A stretch of 64,000 nt of DNA from Caenorhabditis remanei (lineage: Eukaryota > Nematoda > Chromadorea > Rhabditida > Rhabditidae): contig NC_071330.1 in assembly GCF_010183535.1 (NCBI RefSeq), forward strand, positions 14,923,717 to 14,987,716, written 5' to 3'. A program made the position numbers and the translations under genes. The notes beneath the pieces were generated by a model, which saw only the letters and a program-made list of their open reading frames with translations, searched no databases and was not told the origin of the DNA. Positions 55,690-64,000 of this stretch are shown in pieces; position 1 is the stretch's first letter; each line of letters starts with the position of its first letter.

Positions 55690-56180
55690 ATTCTCCCTGA
55701 GTCTCTTCATTTCCACAATATCTCTCACAGGTGGTCAATGTCCGTCATGTAGTCTTGCGAGATAGTACAGAGAGTTGTGGAGACGCAGAGAGCATTATGT
55801 CCCCCCGTCCAAAAAAACCGCTTCTTCTCTATGCCCCTCATAGAAGAATAGTGGAGACGCAGAGAGTTGTTGGAACCCATAAAAATAAATGTGTCATCCG
55901 AGACATCATGGCGCATAATAGAGACGCAGAGAATGTGTCCCTCCTCTCACATTTTCCCGTTCTTCTTCCCCCACAACTATTTTATAGAATAGATACTTTA
56001 CTGAATAAGTGTCAAAAACAACTATTTCTGATTTTCCTGGAAGCCTAATTTTATTTATTTTTTGCTATTTTTGCTATTTTTGCGGACCGTCGTAATACGG
56101 TAAGTGAACTTTTTTAATAGCTCTGAATTTTGCGCATTTTTTAAGAATAAAATCGTGGGAATGCGAAAAAAACTAGGAAT
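55690..56180. repeat. Dispersed repeat with GTGGAGACGCAGAGAG, third copy
   Basis: Same segment order as 43330-43900, with three GAGACGCAGAGA motifs and TTACTGAATAAGTGTCAAAA. Confidence 0.7.
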
Positions 56181-56385
56181 GTTATACTCATATTAAGAAA
56201 ATTCTAAAAATTTCCTGTATTTTGAGCCCCCGAACCGATTTCTTTGGAAATTTTTTGAAAAAAGTATAGTTTTCGAATAAACATTCAAAATTGAATAAAA
56301 ATGGAAACAAGTACAATAATTTAAGCATTTTTACTCTATTTTTTCGAAAAATTTCAAAAAAAATCGGTAAAAAATGGGTACCCAT

Positions 56386-56775
56386 CAGAGTTGCGCGGAA
56401 TTCCGACTTTTGACTTCCGACTTCCGTTTTCAAAAGTTTACTTCCGACTTCTGACTTCCGGATAAGGAATTTCACTTCCGACTTCCGTCATTCCATAACT
56501 GTGGAATTTCCGAAAAGTATATTTCGCAGAAATACATGGAAAAATGGTCTAAAAGGACAGAAAATAGGCTTTTCTTCAGCCAAAAACTAGTTTCTCACTG
56601 ATTTTTTTGAATTTCATGATATTTTCTTTTGGAGTTTTTAAATCTTTGCGAAGAAATCTACTTCCGACTTCCGACTTCCGACTTCTGGGCATTTTTTCAC
56701 TTCCGACTTCCGACTTCCGCTTTCAAAATTTTACTTCCGCCTTCCGACTTCCGTTCTTTAAAAAATCACTTCCGC
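56386..56775. repeat. Degenerate CTTCCGA satellite blocks, element end on left only
   Basis: CAGAGTTGCGCGGAATTCCG at 56386 is a typical left end, followed by CTTCCGA units to about 56490. A second block lies at 56658-56770. No CAACTCTG right end and no 8 bp duplication are found, so it is decayed or composite. Confidence 0.65.
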
Positions 56776-56848
56776 GCATCCGGGCCGAGCCGGGCCGGTC
56801 CGATTTTTGACAAGTATGTACAGAACTGTTGTTTTTGTAGGCTAGTGT

Positions 56849-57757
56849 CAATTATGTCCAACCGTATGCTTATGTTATCTGAATCTGGTGGAGTTCCAGC
56901 GTCTTTCTTTGGAAGACGGCCAGTCGACGAAACGATGAATCACCGATTCTAAGAGAAGGCAATCGTCCTTCTGGAGAAATTTCAATGAGTTTCTTTGGAA
57001 GACTGAATTTACAAAGATATGAAAGTCAACCAACCGAAGAATCACCGATTTTAAGAGGAAGCAATCTTCACTCTTCTAGAGATCTAGAATATCATCAAGG
57101 TAAGAATAGATAGCATAGTTGTCCGGAATCCGGATTCCGGATTCCGGAATTCGGGGTTTCTTTTGACATTCCGGTTCCGGTTCCGGATTCCGGAAAATGA
57201 ACATTTTGATTCCGGTTCCGGATTCGGTTTTTTTTCAAAATTTTCCGGAATCCTGAAGTTTAAATTTTAAAATTTTTTTTTGAGTTTTAAAGACAACTGC
57301 ATTACTTCTTTTTCGGTTTTGAACCTCAAAAGTAGTTTTCAACTTTATATATCATTAAAAACACTCGAAAAAATGACTTGACCTTGCAAATTTATCGAAT
57401 CATTCCCGATTCCGGATTCCGAAATTCCGGGTTTTTTCGTCATTCCGGATTCCGGATTCCGCATTTCGAAAATTTGATTCCAGTTCCGGATTCCGGGTTC
57501 CGGAAACTGAAAAATGGCATTCCGTACAACTCTGATAGATAGGCTTAAGCTAGAAAATTTTGTTCTTACTGACAGGTCACAAAGTGAATCCACGGAACAT
57601 TGCGGATAGCAGCCCGCCGCTCGGATGACTTTCCAGGTAAAACTGCATATCATATGTGAAAAACGTCTACGTTTTTTTCAGGAAACAACCTATATAGAAC
57701 CTTCGATGAATATGGTCGTGATAATCTGAGAGTGCAAGCCTCCATTGTGGAACCATA
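56849..57757 (+). pseudogene. Unrecognised gene remnant interrupted by a hAT-like element
   Basis: From MSNRMLMLSESGG (56849) the frame runs to SFFGRRPVDE, then needs a one-base shift to continue DESPILREGNRPSGEISM and a second SFFGR...ESPILRGSN repeat, ending at a donor near 57100. The 57114-57534 element sits in the following intron. Later exons near 57577-57632 and 57681-57755 end NLRVQASIVEP then TAA. The two SFFGR/ESPILR repeats indicate an internal duplication. No family is recognised. Confidence 0.4.
57114..57534. mobile_element. hAT-like element filled with the 7-mer ATTCCGG
   Basis: 421 bp; ends CATAGTTGTCCGGAAT and the complement of ATTCCGTACAACTCTG. Perfect 8 bp duplication ATAGATAG at 57106-57113 and 57535-57542. 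Blocks of ATTCCGG units lie at each side of an A/T-rich centre. Confidence 0.88.
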
Positions 57758-57852
57758 AAAACGTTCCGAGATTTTAATTGTATATTGTTCTTGAAAAAAT
57801 AAAAACAAAAGAACAGTCTTGATTTCTGCGACAATTTCAGAATAATTAGTCT

Positions 57853-58240
57853 GAAAAATGAGAAAGTTACAGATTTTCGAAGATTTTTCAAAAATCTCAA
57901 ACTGCAAAAACTACAGTAACCCGGTTGGTTTTTGTCTGGAATTTATGAAAATAGGATATTCAGAATCAGTGCGTCGAGAGCTTTCGAATGAGTATAATCA
58001 TGACTAGGTTTGAAGCGATGTGGGTCTTGACGCGAATACTACAGTAACCCACGGACTCGTTTTCGCGTCGAGACCCAATTTGCTCCAAACCTGGTCTTGA
58101 TTATACTTTTCTGGAAGCTCTCGACGCACTAATTCTGAATATCCTATTTTCATAAATTCCAGACAAAAACCAACCGGGTTACGGTAGTTGGAAATTTTCG
58201 AAAAGTTTCGAAAATCTGTAACTTTCTCATTTTTTGACAC
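57853..58240. repeat. TATAATCATG-family palindrome, complete nested form
   Basis: Outer arms AATGAGAAAGTTACAGATTT and its complement; then ACCCGGTTGGTTTTTGTC; then GAGAGCTTTCGAATGAGTAT; loop GTTTTCGCGTCGAGACCC. About 390 bp with no coding content. Confidence 0.8.
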
Positions 58241-58585
58241 TTTTAGGTAATTTTAGTCTCAAATTGTGGGAAATCGACTGAAATTGTCTGGAAAAATCAT
58301 TCCAGCCTGTTTCAGCTACAGTAACCATCGTGGCGGGACCCAAATAAATAAAAACGAAAGTGTGATTTTTTGTTATTTTCTCGGAAAATAATGAACCGAT
58401 TCTAAAACTCGTCCATCAGAAATGTGTACAGCTATCAATGCACTAAAAATAATTCTAAAACTGAAAATTTCTTATTTCCGACTTATAATATTGTAGACCT
58501 GCAAGTTTTCTCAAAAATTTTGTTCTGTGAGAGTAGATCAAAATTTTCTGTGGTGTTTTTTTTCGGAGACTAGGGGACCGTGAAG

Positions 58586-58610
58586 TTATCGATCGCGACT
58601 CGATCGATAA
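58586..58610. promoter_or_regulatory. Palindrome with two inverted GATA-type sites upstream of GATA gene
   Basis: TTATCGATCG, five bases, then CGATCGATAA: two half-sites of the kind bound by GATA factors, about 220 bp before the start codon at 58828. It lies in a GC-rich patch (CGCGCTGCGCGCGCGCATTC). Autoregulation is an inference from position only. Confidence 0.4.
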
Positions 58611-58827
58611 AGACGCGCTGCGCGCGCGCATTCGCCGCGAGACCCATCTTCACATCCGGCGGGCTAGACGGGGGAAGTCCCTCCCGATCATTCGCCGTTT
58701 TTTTATATTTTCACCTTTCCCGATTACCCGCTCAAGGAGTCCAAAACCCGGTCTAGCATTCTCAAAAGTTTCTCGCTTATTGTTGCTCTCCACTACAGTA
58801 ATCTGTGACCCTTCAATTCCAGAAGCG

Positions 58828-60839
58828 ATGAACCAACAACCGTGCCCAGGATTCCACAAACTTCAATCTGATATCTCGAATGTGAGTTTTCCTGACAAAT
58901 TCCGACAATTTCCTACAATTTGAGACTAAATCATCGGAAAATGTCAAAAAATAAAAAAGTTACAGATTTTCGAAACTTTTCGAAAATCTCAAACTGCGAA
59001 AACTACCGTAACTCGGTGGGTTTTTGTCTGGAATTTGTGAAAATAGAATATTCAGAATCAGTGCGTCGAGAGCTTTTAGAAAAGTATAATCATGGCTAGG
59101 TTTGGAGCAAATTGGGTCTCGACGCGAAAACTACCGTAGTCCACTGACCCGTTTTTCGCGTCGAAACCCAAATTGCTCCAAACCATGTCATGATTATACT
59201 TTTCTGAAAGCTCTCGACGAGCTGATTCTAAATATTCTATTTTCATAAATTCCGGACAAAAACCCACCGAGTTACGGTAGTTTGAATATTTTCACATTTT
59301 CGAAAAGTTTCGAAAATCTGTAACTTTCTTATTTTTTGACATTTTCCGGTGATTTTAGTCTCAAATTGTGGGAAATCGACTGAATTTGTTGGGAAAACTA
59401 ATTTTGCAGATGTTCGCCTACTTGAACCACCGTATCGACCAAATGGAGAGCACTCTTCTCAACCAAGTGTCTCCTAATCCTACTGTAGTTGTCACCCCCA
59501 ATTTGGACACCCAAGAATTGCTCGACATGATTGTTGCCGCTCAATTCGGAACTGGAGAGGCTCAACCAGTAATTGTGTCTCCGGATTACGGTAGTACGGT
59601 AGGTTTTTTTGCAGTTTTTGGGATGAAAATCGGCAATTTTCCGCGATTTTCAGCGATTTTCAGCCAGATATATATAATTTTCAGACTGGTGTCCTTATCT
59701 CCACACTGTCTGCGTCTCCACCACCATCAATTCCCACAAAATGCTCCAACTGTCACACTGAAAAGACGACAACTTGGAGACGTATCGGTGGTTGTTCGGT
59801 GTGCAATTCGTGTGGATTATACTACAAAAAGCATAAGGTATCGATATTCGTTTTCAGCTCGTTAAGAGCTTTCAAATGAGTATAATCATGACTAGATTTG
59901 GAAAATTTTGAAATTTTTTGGGTCCCGCCACGATGCCATAGAGGGTTACTGTAGGTAATACTAAAATACGCTGGAATTTTTTGGTTTTCCCGACTATTTC
60001 AGTTGATTTCCAATAATTTGAGCCAAAAATCATCAGAAAATGCCAAAAAACAACAAAGAATATTCAAGCTACTGTAACTAATATATTCAAGCTACTAAAT
60101 ATTCAAGAAAATATTCAAGCTACTGTAACTCTATGGGATTTGCTCCGATATTCTTGAAAATTATATTTTCAGATTCACCGCGTCAAGACGCTTCGAATGA
60201 GTATAATCATGACTAGGTTTAGAGCGAGTTGGGTCTCGACACGAAATGCGGCACCTGGATTACTGTAGTTTTCGTGGTGGGACCCAACTTGCACTGAATA
60301 TAGTCATGATTATACTCATTCGAAGCGTCTTGACGAGCTGATTTCAGAAATTTAAGAATTTTCAGTTTTAGACAAAATCCGACCGAGTTTCAGCTCATTT
60401 TGTGATTTTCAGATTTTCGAAAAGTTTCGAAAATCTGTAACTTTGTTGTTTTTCGACATTTTTCGCTGTTTTAAAGCTGAAACTGTCAGAAATACATCAA
60501 ATTTGCTAAGAAAATCACATTTGTCAAGGTTACTGTAGTGATTACAGTGATTACTACAGTAACCTCCAGTTTTCGTGGCGGGACCCAAAATTTCAAAATT
60601 TTCAGAATATAGGCATGATTATACTTTTCTGAAAGCTCTCGTCGCGCTGATTCTGAAAATCTTAAAATAATATTGAAAATTTCCAGATCCACCGCCCAAT
60701 CAGCATGCGGAAGGAGAAAATCCAACAGAGATGTCGACGTCCGAAGGGTCAAAAGTCTCCGGGAAGCGATTCTTCTTCTGAAGTTTCTGGAGACGTCGTG
60801 ATGAATCACTTGGAGCAACTGCTGAAGCTCACGGAATAA
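58828..60839 (+). CDS. Small GATA-type zinc-finger transcription factor
   Basis: Four exons in phase: 58828-58881, 59410-59598, 59685-59837 and 60687-60839 (TAA), giving 182 residues. Exon 3 encodes a class IV finger, C101-SN-C104 ... TTTWRR ... C121-NS-C124 followed by GLYYKKHK. The last exon gives the basic arm ([10 protein letters not shown]). The finger has 16, not the usual 17, residues between Cys pairs; the loop after TWRR is shortened to IGGCSV. Such factors bind WGATAR sites in nuclei. Size and single finger resemble nematode END/MED/ELT endoderm regulators, but the orthologue is not settled. The N-terminal region ([14 protein letters not shown]) may form a short helix. Introns 1 and 3 are mostly TATAATCATG palindromes. 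A dead copy of exon 2 is at 54622-54677. Confidence 0.85.
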
Positions 60840-60967
60840 AATATATTGAAATTCTAACTTTAATAATGAAAAATAAACAATTTTAATTGAAAAAAACATC
60901 AAAAAAACGCTCTAAAAACAGCTAAAAACAGCTAAAAACAAGGAAAAATCGAGAAAAAAACGAGGAT

Positions 60968-63829
60968 TTATTTGAGAACAGTGATATTATTAGGCGTGTA
61001 GACGTTCTGCTCGAAGACACTCTGATACTGATGATACTTCTTGTTCAAGTCACGTCCCAACTCCTTTCGGCTCCACTGAAAATGGGAAAAATTGAGAAAA
61101 AATATGGAAATTCCTAGGAAAAATCGACCAAAAACTGACTTTTCAGCACTCAAAACGCGCTAAACGCGCGCCAGCTGTAGTTTTTTTCGGAAATTTTTGG
61201 GTAAAAATCGAGAAAATCCACTCAAAATTGCTTTTAGTAATCTCAAAACGCGCCAAACGCGCGCCAGCTGTAGTAAGTGAGCGTCTGCCTGTGTGTCGGC
61301 ACATCCGGATCTCTTTTAATGATGGAAATTAGCTGTGGCTGGCGCACTTTGGGCGCGTTTTTCGACATGGTTTTCAGCATAATTGTAAACGCGCCCAAAG
61401 TGCGCCAGCCACCGCTATTTTCCATCATTAAAAGACATCCGGATGTGCGGACACACAGACAGACTCTCACTTACTGCAGCTGGCGCGCGTCTGGCGCGTT
61501 TTGAGATTACTAAAATCAATTTTGAGTGGATTTTCTCGATTTTTACTCAAAAATTTCGAAAAAAAACCACATCTGGGGCGCGTTTGGCGCGTTTTGAGAA
61601 GTGAAAAAATCAATTTTTTGGTGGATTTTCTAGGTTTTTGTCACAAAATTTAAAATTTAAGCTTAAAATTCCATTTTCATTAAAAAATCGTCAATTTGGA
61701 CCGAATTTTTACGAAAATATCAGTTTTCGAGCTTATTTTTACAATTTTCGTTCAAAAATCTTCATTTTAAACCACATTTTCATCAATTTCCGGCTCAAAT
61801 ACCTTAACAACACCGATTTTAGTCACAAAATTTCGATTTAGAGCTAAAAATTTCACATTTTTGTCTCATTTTTATTCAAAAATCTTCAATTTCAACCAAA
61901 TATTCATCAAGGCGCGCGTTTGGCACGTTTTGAGTTCTGAAAACTCAATTTTTGGTCGATTTTATCAATTTTTATCCGAAACTGTCAGAAACAAACTACA
62001 TCTGGCGCGCGTTAAGCGCGTTTTGAGTGCTAAAATCATTATTTTTGGTGGATTTTCTCGATTTTAATCAAAAATGACGGATTTTCAGCCAAATATCAAC
62101 TTTTGTCATCAAAAACTGAGAATTTTTATAAAATGTCAAAATCTCGGTTTTTGAATAAAAAACCTAAAATTTTCAGCATTTTCAGTCTCAAAATCTCGGA
62201 TTTTCTCATAATTTTTGTGCTGAAACTGGCATTTTTGATGTTTTTGAGTGACTTTTTCACTACATTCCGATTTTCAGCTCAAAATTTCACGCTTTTTGCT
62301 AATTTCCGTTCAAAAATCGTCAATTTGGACCGAATTTTCACGAAAATATCCGATTTTGAGCAAATTTTTCCAATTTTCGTTCAAAAATCTTAATTTTTAA
62401 CCGCAATTTTTCCCTCAATTCTACCTGTTTCCCATCGTCAGCCAATTTCAAATCGTTTTCGGTGGCGACGTGTCCACCCTGAATGACTTCACATCGTCCA
62501 TTCGGTTGAAGACGTGTCGAGAAGACGTCATCGTCCGTCGGTTCGATTCCATTCGCGAATTCGATTGGACGCAGTTCGATGAGATGTTTCACTTTCCACA
62601 ACTCTTCGTTCATTAGTTCCGTGTTACGGAACACTTCCATTCGACCAATCTGCAGAAAAACTAGTGGAAAAATGAAAGAAATCGCTAAAATTTGAGGTAA
62701 AATCGACTTTTTTGTGGCCTAGAAACCTAAATTTAGGCCACTAAACTTATATATTCAGATTCAGCGCGTCGAGACGCTTCAAATGAGTATAATCATGACT
62801 AGATTTGAGAAAAAAATTTTTTAAAGAAATATTTGGGTCCCACCACGATGGTTACTGTAGCTGAAACAGGCTGGAATGATTCTTCCCAACAAATTAAGTC
62901 GATTTCCCACATTTTGTGACTAAAATCACCGAAAAATGTCAAAAAATGAGAAAGTTACAGATTTTCGAAATTTTTCGAAAATCTCAAACTGCAAAAACTA
63001 CAGTAATCGGGTTGGTTTTCGTCTGGAATTTATAAAAATAGGATATTCAGAATCAGCTCGTCGAGAGCTTTCAGAAAAGTATAATCATGGCTAGGTTTGG
63101 AGCAAATTGGGTCTCGACGCGAAAACTACCGTAATCCGGATCGAGACTACTGTAGTTTTCGTGGCGGGACCCAAATCGCTCCAAACCTAGTCATGATTAT
63201 ACTTTTCTGAAAGCTCTCAACGAGCTGATTCTGAATATTCTATTTTCATAAATTTCAGACAAATACCAACCGGATTACTGTAGTTTTTGCAGTTCGCTAT
63301 TTTCGAAAAGTTTCGAAAATCTGTAACTTTCTCGTTTTTCGTCATTTTCCGGTGTTGTTAGTCTCAAATTGTGGGAAATCGACTGAATTTGTTGGGAAAC
63401 ATATTTCAGCTACAGTAACCTTTTATGACTTCGTGGCGGGACCCAAATTACAAAATTTTCCAAATCTAGTCATGATTATACTCATTTGAAGCGTCTCGAC
63501 GCGCTGAATCTGAAAAATGTGCAATTCCTACCTTAAAATCGGCACCGAACAAGTTTTCCACATGTTTTTTGGTCCATTTCGGTTCTCCGGCCAAATCTCG
63601 ATACAACCACGCCATCCACAGTTTTGACGCTTGTTTTGGACGCTGAAAACAGTGATTTTCAGCCAAAATCTGTAAATTTTCAGCTAAATTCGTACCGCAT
63701 CCTCTGAAATCTCATCAGCGTAGTGTCTCAACGTGGCTCCGCCCTTTTCGTAATCGAATTCTTTGATTCCATCGTTTCTACGTGGCAAATAACGAGTCCA
63801 TTTGTTGTCGGGACGGTATACCCAACGGT
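60968..63829 (-). CDS. mrpl-30: Mitochondrial large-subunit ribosomal protein L30, 5' end outside window
   Basis: Minus-strand exons in phase: 63829-63696, 63642-63532, 62649-62425 and 61075-60968 (TAA), about 192 visible residues. The segment LWKVKHLIELRPIEF matches the conserved VKHLIRIKPL stretch of metazoan mL30/uL30m, preceded by KWTKKHVENLFG, which fits the KDxIxxLG helix of the L30 fold. The C-terminal tail (WSRKELGRDLNKKYHQYQS) and N-terminal region (VYRPDNKWTRYLPRR) are extensions beyond the L30 core. The product would sit in the mitoribosome large subunit near the central protuberance. No start or import signal is visible before the window ends. Confidence 0.8.
61140..62030. repeat. 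Group of GCGCGCCAAACGCG / TGGCGCGCGTTTGGCGCG motifs
   Basis: Seven or so copies of ACGCGCGCCAGCTGTAGT or the inverse, related to the 16-24 kb GCGCC repeats but with TTTGG instead of TTTGA. Lies in the last intron of the L30 gene. A single related copy is at about 63945. Confidence 0.75.
61245..61505. repeat. ~260 bp palindrome joining two repeat families
   Basis: Arms: AAACGCGCGCCAGCTGTAGT, TAAGTGAGCGTCTGCCTGTG, CACATCCGGATCTCTTTTAA and TGGCGCACTTTGGGCGCGTT, with complements on the right. It combines the GCGCC motif and the CATCCGGA/ACACAGACAGAC motif in one element. Confidence 0.8.
62755..63515. repeat. ~760 bp nested palindrome of the TATAATCATG family
   Basis: Outer arms TTCAGCGCGTCGAGACGCTT (left) and AAGCGTCTCGACGCGCTGAA (right) each carry a TATAATCATG core. 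An inner pair lies at 63055-63240, and GTTACAGATTTTCGAAA arms lie between. It fills the intron between two L30 exons and may be the full-length form of the family. Confidence 0.8.
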
Positions 63830-63830
63830 C

Positions 63831-63838
<8 letters not shown>

Positions 63839-63865
<27 letters not shown>
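63839..63865. repeat. (AT)n microsatellite
   Basis: About thirteen AT dinucleotides just upstream of the 5'-most visible L30 exon. Confidence 0.95.
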
Positions 63866-64000
63866 AGTCTGAAAATACGGAAAAAAGAGCGAAAATCGCT
63901 GAAATTGGCTCAAAATTCGTCTAAAATTTTGGTTTTTCCCTTTATCTGGCGCACCTTGGGCGCGTTTTTGAGTGCAAAAGTTATTTTTCCTTAAAAATTA

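Noticed and set aside
55110..55765. Long frames made of repeating Phe-Arg-Leu-Pro and Ser-Ala units
   Set aside because: Translations of a 7-bp satellite, which is open in several frames by nature.

Overview
The window is nematode nuclear DNA, almost certainly from a Caenorhabditis species. Evidence: introns bounded by GT and a TTTTCAG-type acceptor, very AT-rich intergenic DNA, and recognisable orthologues of cyclin C (cic-1) and the nematode sterol 4-methyltransferase (strm-1), which I recall as neighbours in C. elegans. The species cannot be told. Introns are long and packed with repeats, so most short reading frames here are noise. Genes were rebuilt by joining exons with consistent phase.

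Layout. 0-5.3 kb (+): 3' part of a nucleoside-phosphorylase-fold gene. 6.1-8.0 kb (-): a 188-residue multi-pass membrane protein. 8-19.8 kb: no gene seen, only palindromic repeats. 19.9-28.3 kb (-): cic-1. 29.0-34.6 kb (+): strm-1, divergent from cic-1 across a 664 bp gap. 34.7-38.1 kb: an F-box gene (-) with an inverted copy of its last exon, and a stray membrane-protein tail between the two copies. 38.9-57.8 kb: an accessory zone of broken genes (kinase-like, possible Argonaute PAZ, SET domain, GATA-factor exon and others) and mobile DNA. 58.8-60.8 kb (+): a small GATA zinc-finger factor. 61.0-63.8 kb (-): mitochondrial ribosomal protein L30, whose 5' end lies outside the window.

The accessory zone holds the most unusual structures. 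(1) A 4.47 kb element at 44369-48837 has about 188 bp inverted repeats that begin like Tc1 ends and are flanked by TA. It carries no visible transposase, but a DEDDy-type 3'-5' exonuclease gene, a FtsK/HerA-like ATPase gene of viral-packaging or Maverick type, and an unknown 231-residue gene. (2) Three short elements have CAGAGTTG-type inverted ends and perfect 8 bp target duplications, as in hAT transposons, but their interiors are 7-bp satellites, a different 7-mer in each. (3) A Ty3/gypsy-type LTR element with nearly identical LTRs has a mostly deleted interior and contains a tRNA-Gln-like sequence.

Several repeat families recur throughout: about fifty palindrome arms with the core TATAATCATG; arrays of CGCGTCAAAGGTGCGCCAGA in the cic-1 intron and 16.8-18.2 kb; ATCCGGACACACAGACAGAC clusters; and GC-rich palindromes with a GGGCCG motif. 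The intact genes have unrelated housekeeping or regulatory roles and do not form a pathway.
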